Shown: positions 9,850 to 19,660, numbered from the stretch's first letter. The stretch is DNA of 64,000 nt from Prorocentrum cordatum (GCA_963575745.1 CAUYUJ010006480.1:43501-107500), one strand, 5' to 3'. Numbers and translations: made by a program. Notes: generated by a model from the letters alone, not told the origin.

Positions 9850-10620
9850 AAGTAACTGTGCGAGAACTCACGAGCGAGCGCCGAACAGAGGCGCGGCGGG
9901 TAGGCGGCTTTGAGACGGGTCAGGAAACCAGATGTAGAAGTACTTGTCAGAACGATGTGAGGCTTTCCAGAAAACGCGCAGATTCCTCGGCCCTCGCACT
10001 GCCAGGAAAACAATTCGGGAAGCACCGCGATGTTGGCTAACAACATGCGTGTGCGGGCTCAAAACGGGCGCCCCGCACCGCAATAGTCAAAGACGATGTC
10101 ATTAACACTTGTGTGAGCACAGAAGCGCCTCCGGCTGGGCAAGAGCCAGAGGAGGCTGGAAGCAGGATTCTCTTCCCCCGCTGGCAGCTGCCGCGAGAGG
10201 GCGATCCCTAACAAGACCGCGATTCTGTCAGCGAGCTCGTTGGAGTCTAGGACCGCTTGATAGTCGGCGCCCCCCAGGCCAGGGAGGCCCCGCAGGTGGT
10301 CTTTGGTTCGAAGACGGCGGGGCATGACACTATGCGGGGGCGCACGGCGGGCCTGAGACCATTTCTCGCAGGGGCCGCCAGAAAAAAACGCCCCAAACGA
10401 TGCCTGACTCTAGCCAGCCACGCAAGGCGCGGAAAACATCATCCTGTAGCAGGTCGCACTCAGGGCCAAGCAGCAGATCAATTGATACTGCAGCGTGCCC
10501 TCTTTTCTTTAGCTCCGCGGCGAGCCCGCCGGCCCCTGAAAAGAGATCGAGAAACGCTCGTCGTTCTCCGAGCCTACCTGCACGGAGGGCCGCGCGAAGG
10601 CGTTGCCGAAGAGCCTCGGG
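9850..10620 (-). pseudogene. C5-cytosine-methyltransferase-like domain of the YR retrotransposon
   Basis: Blocks in order on the minus strand: FLDLFSGAGGLAAEL (about 10557-10515; motif I, SAM-binding), VSIDLLLGPECDL (motif II/III region), GIVWGVFF, then after a one-base shift in a T run GGPCEKWSQARR (motif IV with the Pro-Cys of the catalytic loop, 10379-10344). These are followed by VLDSNELADRIAVLL, GEENPASSLLW (motif VI, ENP in place of the usual ENV), DYCGAG, and a C-terminal CAFSGKPH and YPPRLC block. This is the fold order of C5-type methyltransferases. The DAM-like domain usual in DIRS elements would instead show an N6-adenine DPPY-type motif. Retrotransposon-borne cytosine methyltransferases are known in dinoflagellates; whether this belongs to that set is inference. 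The target-recognition domain is short or absent. Frameshifts near 10381 and about 10060 make this copy nonfunctional as read. Confidence 0.7.
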
Positions 10621-10639
10621 GCGGCCGCCGCCCACCGCT

Positions 10640-11791
10640 CGCAATCGTCCTTCTGGGCGTTGCTGAGGCTCCGCAGCACCAGCGCCAGCCGCCCGGCCTT
10701 GTCGCATCTCCTGACCGACGCGGAGGCTTGCCGCACCCCGCGCCTCTGGACTTCCAGTAGAGATCGGCAGCCTTCTGCGCGATCGTGCGTCGCGCCCCCG
10801 TGCCTCAGACAGTGAGGCGCGAAGCCCATCACCGAGCTTGAGGTGCTGAGAGGCAAAGTGGAAGTCGGCAAGGAGTTGTGAGTAGGTGAAGCGAAACAAT
10901 GGTTTGTCCTCGCGCAGGAGGGACTGAAGGCGTAGAGCGGCACGTTCAATCCAGTGATGTCGGGGTAAATCGAAAGCCACTGTGGAATCGAACTCGCCCG
11001 TCTTGGAGCTGATTCCCAGCTCTTCTGGATGAAGAATCAGCAGCGGGCAACGCAGGACACCCACCCCTCTGCCAGACCCAGCCACCAACTGCTTGGCCAG
11101 CAAGGTCGTGGCCTCCGACGGGCGCAGGTAGCACTCGAACATCACCAGGAAGCACAGCCCGGAGTCTGGCTTCCCCAGCGGGGCCAGCACAGCCGCGAAC
11201 GCCAGCGCCAGCACTCGAGGAAGCGGCGGGCGCGAATGCCCTGGCTGGAGCCGGGTCCAGCCGGCTAGCGCGCGACGAGCGAGCCGAGGGGAAGAGGCGC
11301 CGCGCGGGGGCCCCCAGAGCGGGCTCCCCCCACGCCACAGCACAGAGGGTGCGCGAGAACGCCTCCCTGCCCATGCCGCGGTCGAAGGCCCACTCGGCGT
11401 AGTCGACCAGGGCGCCATCCCACTGCAGGGGCGTCCACTCCGGAAGCGCCTTCAGCCTGAGCCAGCCCAAGAGCATGGTCAGCGCCCGCAGGTAGGTTTG
11501 CTCCGCGGCGGGGCGTACTCGGCTGGCGGCCAGCCGCGAGAGCCGCGGACACAGCTGCGCCCGCCGCACGCTGTGCCAGACGGGCCCGGCGCTCACCGGC
11601 GCCTGGGATGTCCAGCCCTGGCGGGAGCCCGAAGGGCCGGGCGGCCAGCGCCCGCCTCCCGATCCTGAGGCGCGCCGGGTGATCCGATTCGGCTGGGGCG
11701 CGGGCGCGCTTGTCGAAGGCGGGGTTGATCCGGAAGGCCCGATCCGGCATTGACGTCGTCGTTCGAGCCGATGTCTACGGAGGGTGTGCAT
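10640..11791 (-). pseudogene. Tyrosine recombinase of the YR retrotransposon (decayed)
   Basis: The N-terminal part holds RPAAEQTYLRALTMLLGWL and ALVDYAEWAFDRG, a core-binding-like segment. After a frame change comes FLVMFECYLRPSEATTL, with the first catalytic Arg at 11122-11124. LHPEELGISSKTGEFD and RHHWIERAALRLQSLL follow. After another shift comes PHCLRHGGATHD (the HxxR box), then SVRRCDKAGRL. In this family the last block normally carries the nucleophilic Tyr; here codon 10706-10704 is TGC (Cys). The preceding RGRW-type residue is also changed (RGVRQ). The enzyme would recombine the circular cDNA into the genome. Missing nucleophile and two frameshifts indicate a dead copy. Confidence 0.8.
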
Positions 11792-11839
11792 CCTTTGTGG
11801 ATGTCGCGCTGCACCCGATACCCTGGCATGAACCTCCGC

Positions 11840-14010
11840 GAGGGGGCGCCCCCCGGATTGAGCTCAGAGGGGATCCACCAAAACCTGAACTGTATCTCCG
11901 TCGCAATCGAGATCGCGCGCACCTCTCGACAGACCCCGTTGAGGGCACAGTGAGCGGCTCTCCATTTTTCACACGCACATGCCACCCCGAGGTTGTCCCC
12001 AGGACGAGTTGCCGTAGTCCATGCAGCTGAATATTCCGAACTAAGCGGCGCACGGCCCAGCGCACCCCTCAGCCTCGAGGACATGGATGGCTGCGGCGCG
12101 GCGCCAGCGTCGCGCAGCCTCCGCCGTCCAGGGCTCAGCCAGGAGCCGCCCCGCTGGGACCTCCTCGAAGTGCGCGAGGGCGCCCTCCGCCACCACGTCC
12201 GCCGAGGAGGCGCGCAGGAGCTGCTGCTCGCCCAGCGTGTCCCGGCGGGCGTAGTCCGCCGTCAGGACCCCCCGGAAGCGGCTGCGTTCCGAGAGGCCGC
12301 TAACTCGTCGCACGTCACCGACGGGCCACGATTGCTCCACGACGCCGAACCCCCGCGGCGAGGCGTCGGCGGCCGTGACCCGGTCGCGCCAGGAGCGACT
12401 CAGCAGGGCGGTCACACATGGGAGAAGAGCCCTGAACCAAGCGAGCTCCCGCTTCACTGAGGCCCACAAGGGCTGCCGCCTGTCACGCGACCGCCGGCAG
12501 AACTCGTAGATGGCGTGGAACAGGGAGAGCATTGGCCGCTGCAGCATCACGGCAGAAGTGATGTGACCCATGAGCCTCTCGAGCTCTCGCCCCGTGACGA
12601 GGCGCCCGGGCGCGAGCACAAAATCGAGACTGAACTTCAGTCGCCAGAACTTGCTCCGAGACAGCCCCCAGGTGGCGGAGGGCTTGTGCAGCGCATGCCC
12701 CAGCAGGGTGTGAAGGCCCCCCTCGTCGCTGTCAAAGGAGGCCTGGATCCCCCGCTCGCCCAAGGCGGCCAGCATGTGCTCCACCTCCAGAACAGGTCGC
12801 CACTGCCCGACGTAAAAAAGGCAACGTTGTCGATGTGCGGCATCTTGGCCCCGGAGCACTGCGCGCCGAGTGCCGGGGTGGGCGCCTTGTCAGCGATCCA
12901 CGACGACTCTGGGCTGACGCCGCTCAGGATGTGGGCGCGGGCCTCTTGGATGAGGCGCGCTGCCCGCGACCAGACCACGGGGGCCACCCTGGCAACGAAG
13001 TGGACCATCTCGGACAGGTCCGCGATGCCCAGAAGCTGGCGAGCCTCGGGCTGGAGAAACGCGCCTGAAAAGCAGGTAGCCCAAAAAAGAGACGACCCCA
13101 AGGTGGCAGCTCGCACTGGTACAAGCAGCAGTCAACGTCAGCGGAGGCCACCGCGACCCCCTTGGAGGCGTCCACCTCCACGTTGGGCAGCGCCTCCCCG
13201 CTCGACAGGAGCGCGTGCGGCGGTTCCTGGAAGTGCGCGTTCGACCTCAGGAGGTGTCAAAAATCAGCCGCAAAGAAAAATCCTTCTTCGGCGCGAAGAA
13301 GATGCCAGCGCGCTCGACGATGCCCGTGGCGAGCAGCTCGGAAAGGCACTCGCCGTAGTGGTAGCCGTGCCTCTGCATCACAGGGCCCATGGCACAGACC
13401 CGGGGGGCCGCGCCCAAAGCAAAACTGCGAGCCTCCGGCTCTCGTAACATCTGCGAAGAATATGACAGGACAGTCTGCAGGTGCGGGGGAAGCACGTGAG
13501 CCGCGCGCGCCCGGCCGCAGCCCGCGGGAGCGCCATCGCCCCCTTCCTGTAGGTCGTCGTTGCGCCGTCGGCCATGACATCTGCATAGCCGTTCCGCGAA
13601 GCCTGGAGCGTCTGCCACGACCCCAGGGGGGTCAGGTCGGATGGAGGCTGCCCCACTCTGCCACACAGCCGCGCGAGATGTCGCACCGCCGCGGCCTGAC
13701 AGGCGGCTGGAGACCCAGCCGGTGCGTCAGCGCCGCGACCGCCCAGGCCGTCGAGGGCGACAACGCCCTCGCGCAGCCGAGCCTCCTGCTGTCGACAAAG
13801 TCGTCCACGCCGTCCGCCGCCGCGCGGCAGCAGGCGGGCTGCCGCGCCGCGCAGCAGCTCGTCGAGCGACTCGCCCGCAGGGAGGGGCAAAACGTCGCGC
13901 GCCAGGGCCGAGCCCGTGACCCCTTGCGCCGAGGCCGCCATCACCACCGCAGTGGCGGCCCCCCCTGAAGTAGCGCCCGCTGCCAGAGGGGGTCTGCAGC
14001 GGCCGCGCAC
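11840..14010 (-). pseudogene. Reverse transcriptase-RNase H region of the YR retrotransposon (several frameshifts)
   Basis: In minus-strand order: SGIVERAGIFFAPKK-type block ending RLIFDTS (about 13318-13250; RT finger motif), then EPPHALLSSGEALPNVEVDAS, ADVDCCLYQCELPPWGRLFF (RT block A/B), SWIADKAPTPALGAQ, and KMPHIDNVAFF. The last block is the polymerase catalytic box; the usual YxDD reads HIDN at 12837-12826. RNase H follows with TAADASPRGFGVV (catalytic Asp in the DAS block), DNLGVACACEKWRAAH and FWWIPSELNPGGAPSRRF, the usual closing block. At least four frame changes separate these blocks. The upstream stretch 13670-14010 is a weakly conserved RT N-terminal extension. Assignment to DIRS-type RT rests on this RNase H arrangement and on the recombinase next door. 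Confidence 0.8.
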
Positions 14011-14031
14011 AAGCCGAAGAGCGGTGGCGGG

Positions 14032-15483
14032 CTAGCCCCGCCCGCGGCCGCGGGCGCCGCGCTCGCGCCCTCGGCCTGTGGGGCCAGCACCGCCGCCAGC
14101 GCCGCCGCCGCCTCCGCCTGGGTCGCCGAGGCCGGCGTCGGCTACGCTGCTGCTCTCGCCACGCGCCATGCGGCGTTCCTCCCCCCCTTTGCGCCGCTCC
14201 TTGAGGATGGCGCTCTCCTCCTGCATCTTCGCCGCCACGTGCCTCTCCAAAATCGGGGCCACGAGGGCGTGCCCCTTCGTGCGCGTGCCTCCTAAGAAGA
14301 TGCGGCGCTCGTCCAACCAGCCGTCGGCGTCGGCCGCGGCACCGGCGGTGCCCGAAACCTCGGCCTGTCGCAAGGCCTCGGAGTACACCTCCTCCCAGGG
14401 CTGGAAGCGCCTGGCCGCCAGCTCGCACGTCTCGCACCCCGGCAGGTTGAGCTGGTCGGCCGTGGTTGCGGTCTCCAGGAGCCGGCACAGGAACATATGT
14501 TCATCGACTCCGGGGTCGGCAGCTGCCAACCCCAGGATCTGCCTCCACGAGAAGTGGCGCTGGACGGGCCCGCCACCCTGCTCCAGGTGAGCCTGACGCA
14601 GCCAGCCGACGGTGGCGGGCCCCTCGATGCGCCACTCCTTGGTGTCCAGCGCCTCCTGCTGCTCGGCCACCACCTCCGCGAAGGCCCGGCGCCGCTGCCC
14701 GGTGCTGCTCCGTCGGTACTGCAGAATGCGCTCGTCCAGCACTGCATCCGGCTCCGCTCTTGGTGAGGAAGGCGCCTTGTCGAGGGCCCCCACGCGCGCG
14801 AGCGCGATGACCCCTTCAGGGAAGGATGCTAGGGCGCGGCCGCCGTTGGCGTGGACGGTGGCGTAGGCCACATCCACAGGGCCGCCCCGCTTGAAGCCCA
14901 GCCGCGTCTCCAGGGCGACCCAGCCGTCGTCGAGCCGCGCTGGCAGAAGAGGCGCACCGCCGGGACCCGAACGTGGCGGGGGCGCGAGCGCCGGTGGCGG
15001 GCGCGGAGGGCCCGCCAGGCGGTCGTCCCGCTCGGCGTCGGAGCCGACAGGTGTCGGCGTGCCACCGTCGAGGACGAGCTGCGTCTCGGGCGGCAAGGCT
15101 GGGGTGGCCTGCTTCCCTCGGAGGCGGCGGCCCGTGGGCAGGGCGGCACGCTCCCGCTCGGCCAGCTGAGCACCCTCAAAAGCCAGGGCGGCCAGCGCAT
15201 CCTTGTCAAGGTCGAACCGGTAGAGCAACTTCTTGCGCAGCTGCAGCGGTGGTGGGCCGCCGCGCGGCCCGCATCGGTGCACCTCCGCGCGGTCGGAGTC
15301 GGAGAAGTCCTTGACGAAGACGTCCCAGTCAAGCGTCGCTACCGCCCAGAGTGAGCCTGCCACGTGCCCGCAGAGAAGGCGCTCGTGATACAGCTTCTCC
15401 TCCAAGCTGTAGAGGCAATACACTCGGTCCCCCAGCCGCGCCGCCCTCATCATGTCCGCCAGCCCGTGCAGCACCACGGCCAT
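14032..15483 (-). CDS. Gag-like protein of the YR retrotransposon (483 residues)
   Basis: An unbroken frame, the only long intact one in the element. The N-terminus has RLGDRVYCLYSLEEKLYHERLL, cut here to its core VYCLYSLEEKLYHE. The middle is Pro/Ala-rich (about residues 110-190). The C-terminal half carries DERILQYRRSSTGQRRRAF, WRQILGL, DEHMFLCRLLETATTADQL and the helical block HVAAKMQEESAILKERRKG, followed by a Gly/Arg-rich tail. The last two blocks recur in dinoflagellate retroelement proteins I know from annotation as uncharacterised. The position before RT and the basic Gly/Arg tail fit a nucleic-acid-binding structural (gag) role, which is inference. No zinc knuckle is seen. The start overlaps the preceding small membrane-protein frame by about 155 nt. 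Confidence 0.65.
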   Translation of the reverse strand: MAVVLHGLADMMRAARLGDRVYCLYSLEEKLYHERLLCGHVAGSLWAVATLDWDVFVKDFSDSDRAEVHRCGPRGGPPPLQLRKKLLYRFDLDKDALAALAFEGAQLAERERAALPTGRRLRGKQATPALPPETQLVLDGGTPTPVGSDAERDDRLAGPPRPPPALAPPPRSGPGGAPLLPARLDDGWVALETRLGFKRGGPVDVAYATVHANGGRALASFPEGVIALARVGALDKAPSSPRAEPDAVLDERILQYRRSSTGQRRRAFAEVVAEQQEALDTKEWRIEGPATVGWLRQAHLEQGGGPVQRHFSWRQILGLAAADPGVDEHMFLCRLLETATTADQLNLPGCETCELAARRFQPWEEVYSEALRQAEVSGTAGAAADADGWLDERRIFLGGTRTKGHALVAPILERHVAAKMQEESAILKERRKGGEERRMARGESSSVADAGLGDPGGGGGGAGGGAGPTGRGRERGARGRGRG

Positions 15484-15778
15484 GGAGCCGGCCCATCAGG
15501 TACCCGCAGGCGAAGGCGGCGAGCGTCGCCAGGCAGACGATCACGGTCACCTCCCAGAAGAACGAGGGGCAACGCTGTGGCGGGGCGTGCCGCAATTGTT
15601 CAGGCCCGCACCTGTCTAATTGCCTCTGAAGGAGCTGGACCAGATCTTTGTCGTGCTCCCCAGTGAAGGTGCACGTGCAGCGACACTCCCGCTGCCAGCT
15701 GCTCCAGAGATTAGCAGCGTACAGTCCTGTTGCAGCCCAGTCCCGAACTTGGTGGAGACCAGGGGCGAAGAGGGCCAT
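15329..15778 (-). CDS. Small single-pass membrane protein of the YR retrotransposon
   Basis: The start was taken at the ATG at 15778 (MALFAPGLHQVRDW); the frame is open further up through the A1 repeat but that part is the terminal repeat. It has a Cys-rich segment (CRCTCTF) and a Gln/Leu/Arg stretch, then one hydrophobic span VTVIVCLATLAAFACGYLMG near residues 84-103, followed by a basic Gly/Arg end. Small proteins with one hydrophobic span precede the gag-like ORF in other dinoflagellate elements, as I recall. The function is unknown. The natural product may end earlier, because the gag-like frame begins inside it. Confidence 0.5.
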   Translation of the reverse strand: MALFAPGLHQVRDWAATGLYAANLWSSWQRECRCTCTFTGEHDKDLVQLLQRQLDRCGPEQLRHAPPQRCPSFFWEVTVIVCLATLAAFACGYLMGRLHGRGAARAGGHDEGGAAGGPSVLPLQLGGEAVSRAPSLRARGRLTLGGSDA

Positions 15779-15797
15779 AACACAGCGCCAGCTTGAA

Positions 15798-15864
15798 CAG
15801 AAGCGATGGCTACCGAGCGAAATCAAGCGGACGTGTGTAATGAACAATACCGTGAACTACTATG
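15798..15864 (-). repeat. Split direct repeat A1 (5' terminus of the YR retrotransposon)
   Basis: 67 bp matching A2 at all but one base. The next plus-strand base begins satellite sequence (GTGCCCCAAGACGG), which defines the element boundary. Confidence 0.9.
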
Positions 15865-15865
15865 G

Positions 15866-17075
15866 TGCCCCAAGACGGCCCAAGAGGCCTCGAAGAGGGC
15901 CCCAAGACATCCGAAGAGGGGCGCAAAATGTCCCAAGAGGCCCCAAAAACGGCTCCAAGAGGTGCCCTGATGTGGGACCCGAACGGGCATTCCGAGTTCT
16001 CGGCCCCGAGGGGCCTCAGGAGGCCCCAAGAGGCCCCCAAGAGAACCCAGGAGCCGCCAATGAAGCCTCAAGAGGCCCCCAGGAGGCTCCCAAGAGGCTC
16101 TATAGAACTGCCTCCAAGAGGCCCCCGAGAGCGCTCCGAAGAAGCCCCAAGAAGCATCCCTGAGAACTCTGACTCGCAATCCAGGCACGGTGGCGGGATG
16201 GGCCGAAGGCCATTTTATCCGCCGCCCCCTGCTGGCTTGCCACAAGGGTGCCTGGCGTGCCAGATTTCAAACGATTTTTGGTTATTTTAAAACTCCCCCT
16301 GGGGCTTCGGCACAGCGCGCCTGCCACCTGGAACATGTACATGTCAATGCCTTTCTCGTCCAAGATGGCCAACAATGGACTGCAAGATGCCTCCCCGGCG
16401 GCCAAGATGGCCCAGATGACCTCCAAGATGCCTCCAAGACGGCCAGGATGGCCCCAAGAGATCCCAACGTGGTCCCAAGATGCACCCAAGACAGCCCAAG
16501 ATGGCCTACGACAGACCAAAAGGTGCGCAAGAGGACCCCAAGAGGCCTCTAAGACGGCCAAAGGGGCCCCCAATCGGGCCTCCAAAAAGGCAGGAAGATA
16601 CCCAAATAATCGATGTTCCTTCGGTTTTAAAAGGGTTTTAGCATTTCTTCTTTCTCGGCCTTCCGACGGCCCGAGACGGCCCAAGAACCCCCGAAGATCG
16701 CCCCAAGATCGCCCAAGAAGCCTCCAAAGTAACCCCAGAACGGCCCAAGAGGCCCCCAAAATGGCCCCAAGGGGGCCCCCAGATGCCCCAACAAACCTCC
16801 AAGACGCCCAAGATAGCCTCCATGACGGCCCTTGAGCATCCCATGAGGGCCCCAAGTCGGCCCAGAGAGGCCCCTCAAACTGCTTCCTTCCGACGGCGTC
16901 GGAGAGGCCACGAACGCCACAAGACGGGCAAAGAGGCCCCCGAGAAATTCCGAAAGGTCCCCAAGAGGCCCAAGGAGGCCCTCAAGATGCCTCCAAGAGG
17001 CCCCTAGGAAGCTCCCAGGAGGCCCCAACAGTGCCCCCAGAAGCTCCCAAGATGCCCCCATCCTCCTCATCCTCG
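15866..17075. repeat. Degenerate CCCCAAGAGGCC array, main block with interruptions
   Basis: 15866-16165 and 16360-17075 consist of variants of GGCCCCAAGAGGC and GGCCCAAGATGGCC. Two inserts lack the motif: 16165-16360 and the AT-richer 16595-16665. The array reads as Leu/Gly/Trp-rich low-complexity protein on the minus strand; not a gene. Confidence 0.8.
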
Positions 17076-18240
17076 TTCTCCTCCTGATCTTCCCCGCCAT
17101 CCTCCCCCAAATGTGCCCCGAAGGGTGTCCACAACGGCTGGGGGGAACACATGGTCCTGTGGCTTGGCAGAGCTCTTGCCACAACGCTCGGCCACAGAGG
17201 CGATTCCAAAAGGCAGGGGGCGGCGGTGATTCGCCGTAGGCGTCTTCGAAATGTTCGTTAGTGTTCGGATATAGTAGAACCTGCTCTAGTATAAGCATAA
17301 CCATCTACGACACTATAACATTGCAGTCCTAGTTGCACGCAGGTTGTCTATTAGTTTGGTGTGGTGCTGCACTCGCATTATGATATGGCGCTCCGATTAT
17401 GCTCTGTTCACACTCCCACTTGATAGCACAAAGTATTACAATATACTGCATGTAGTGCTCCGTGTTTGTAAGTGCGTGTCACCACTTGCTACTATATGTG
17501 ACCGTCACATGTATCCGTCTCCGATTTGGACGTAAAGCGATTACGCACTGCATGTGTATATTACTGTTTGTCCTGTGTTGCTGTATGGTGTGCGATCGTT
17601 TTAGCTGTCTTAGATTATGGTATGCTCTGCGATTTAAGTGTATTATTTTTCATGTTTTGTTCTGGCTCATCGCATGCTGTAGTAGACTCGTTGTCGTAGC
17701 GGCAGAAGTCGTAGAACACTTATCTTATGTTGTGATAGGTTCTGTAATGTGATACGCTGCTCTACCCCGCCCTGCCACTGTACGACGTGATATTTCATTG
17801 TGTGCTGTTATGCGATGCTGTGTGATGTTGCGCGAGGCTCAATCATGCTATTGTATGTTAATGTATTGTGTGCTGCCTTGTGCTGTGTTGAGTCATACGC
17901 TGTCCGGTGTACTTTGTTGTGCTATGTCATGCTAAGAAGCCGGGTCAATTGTGTTAGCTTCCGCTATAGTGTAATACGTTCGTGGCTGTAGTGGTAGCAG
18001 TGGTGTAGCACGCACACGTGTTATGTTATAGTATACAATCAGATCCTCGGTGATGCCCTGCTTCGTCACAGTATGATGCGCAATATTACAAACTGCCATA
18101 TGTTATGTGATGTTGTGGTTGGCTATGTTCTGTTTTGTCACACGTTGCTATGGTATGATATGTTATGCTATGGCGTGTTATGCCATAATTGGCTCATTCG
18201 ACTACATCAGATTCTAATATGAAGCACAACGAAATGTGAG
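17076..18240. repeat. AT-richer DNA with degenerate TATGN/TGYTA pentamers, no gene
   Basis: From about 17300 the sequence is dominated by TATG, TGCTA, TGTTA and TGATA words with no fixed period. The best example is 18100-18190. Similar DNA is at 37530-37870 and, complementary in sense, 48670-48950. Confidence 0.55.
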
Positions 18241-18424
18241 CGCCTGATCTCAGAGCCCCTCGCCCCCTGATCATTCGGTGGGTGCCTCCCTCCTCCCCCG
18301 CCCCCTGATCACTCGGGAAGGGAGGGGGCGGGGGGGCCCTGCGGTTCGATTCTATATAGGGGAGCTGTACTGCTTGATTATGTGTGGCAGGCGTTACTAT
18401 TTGATTTTAATTGTGAGGGGGGAT

Positions 18425-19115
18425 GGAGCGGGAATAAGGTCTCCAGGAATGTCCAGGGGAGGCCTCTGGGGGCCTCCAAAATTAGATTTTTTTCCGGGAG
18501 AGTCCCTGGGAGCCTCCATGCATAGATTTCTTCTGTGGGAGACGGCCCCGGGAGCCTCCACACATAGATTTCTTTTCTGGGAAGGGGCCCCTAGGAGCCT
18601 CCACGCATTGATTTCTTCTATGGTGGCACGGAAGGGTTCCAATCCCAGGGGGAAAAAGTCACCCCCCCAAGAAAACAATGATTTCAAGATATCGGCGATC
18701 CCGACTTTACAGGGTTTGGAACTCTCGAGGCCATGAAACCATGTAAAAAGCATGCAAAATGGACTTCGTGATTGCACATCTGTTTTTCAAAGTTTTCGGG
18801 CCTCGAGGTGCGCCAGACCCTTTAAAAACAAAACCGGGATTGAGTTTATCTCGTAATCATTGATTTTTCTGAGTTGGAATCCGTTCTCCTTGGAATTGGG
18901 GGCCCTCCGTGTCCTCGTAGAAGTAATCCGTGTGTCTGGAGGCTTCAAAGGGCCTCCTAGAAAAAATCTACTAAATCTACTGGTGGAGGCTCCGAGGGCC
19001 GCCTCCCGCACAAATCTATGCGGAGGTTCCCAGGGAGCCCTCCCAAAACAAATCTGTTTGTGGAGGCCCCCAGAGGCCTTTCCTGGACACCCACCTGAGG
19101 CTCCTGAAGGCTCGT
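18425..19115. repeat. Large imperfect inverted repeat, arms about 310 bp, spacer about 60 bp
   Basis: The reverse complement of 18425-18737 aligns with 18797-19110. Shared blocks in order: CCTCGAG, GACCCTTTAAA/AACCCTGTAAA, CGGGAT, AATCATTG, TTGGAA, AAATCTATGC-TGGAGG-TCCCAGGGA, and GGAGGCCCCCAGAGGCCT near the outer ends. Each arm also holds 3-4 internal units of about 60 bp containing CATAGATTTCTT on the plus strand of the left arm. Confidence 0.75.
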
Positions 19116-19345
19116 CGAGGCTTCCGGAGACCGTAAAGGCACCTCGACACCTCCGGAACGCCCCAGGCGCTCCAGAGGGGGGAGAGGGAAGCGATGTGAG
19201 GCATTTCTTTCCAAATGCTCCTCCTTACTCGTATGTTGGGGACATACAGATCAAACTAAACATCGATCCGATGTTACATATGTGTTGTTTATGATTGGTG
19301 TTTGACTTATACCGCGAAGCTCACATGAAGCTTCCGTGCTTCATT
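19116..19345. other. No recognisable gene
   Basis: Short unique spacer between the inverted repeat and the 98-bp tandem repeat. Confidence 0.3.
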
Positions 19346-19660
19346 CAGATGTCGTCGGCGCGCCCACGCACATCGGATAGTAATCGCGTGACCATTACCT
19401 GCTCTCTGTCATTCAACAACTTGCAATACCTTTGACCACCAAGCAGATGTCATCGGCAAGTCTTTGACGACTGGAGAATAACTCCGTGACCATTGCCTGC
19501 TCTCTGTCACTCAGCAGTTTGCAATACTTTTGAACGCCAGTCAGATGTCATCGGCAGGTCATTGTCGACCGGAGAGCAACTGCGTGACCATTACCTGTTC
19601 GCTGCTGCCCAACATAGTGCGACACTTTCGAATATCGGTCGGATGTCATCATCATGTCTT
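19346..19660. repeat. 98-bp tandem repeat, about 3.3 copies
   Basis: CAGATGTCATCGGC or a close variant starts at 19346, 19444, 19542 and 19640, an exact 98-bp period. GTGACCATTACCTGCTCTCTG recurs within each unit with a few changes. Confidence 0.9.

Larger units (their letters stand above)
9516..15864 (-). mobile_element. Tyrosine-recombinase (DIRS-order) retrotransposon with split direct repeats and a methyltransferase-like domain
   Basis: On the minus strand the order is: A1 repeat, small membrane protein, gag-like protein, RT-RNase H, tyrosine recombinase, C5-methyltransferase-like domain, then B1-A2-B2. The A pair is 67 bp (66 matches) and the B pair 71 bp (66 matches). B1 ends at the base where A2 begins. 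Split direct repeats of this layout are the known signature of PAT/Ngaro-type YR retrotransposons, which integrate a circular intermediate by recombination and make no target duplication. Both flanks are CCCCAAGAGGCC-type satellite. The reading frame is broken several times, so the copy is probably inactive. A similar repeat pair with an LTR element would require full-length terminal repeats, which are absent. Confidence 0.85.

Noticed and set aside
12390-15480. Long-tandem or LTR retrotransposon interpretation of the 9.5-15.9 kb element
   Set aside because: No full-length LTR pair; instead there are split direct repeats and a tyrosine recombinase, and no DDE integrase or aspartic protease motif was found.
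18335-18360. GGTTCGATTC, resembling a tRNA T-loop
   Set aside because: No matching acceptor, D or anticodon arms could be placed around it.
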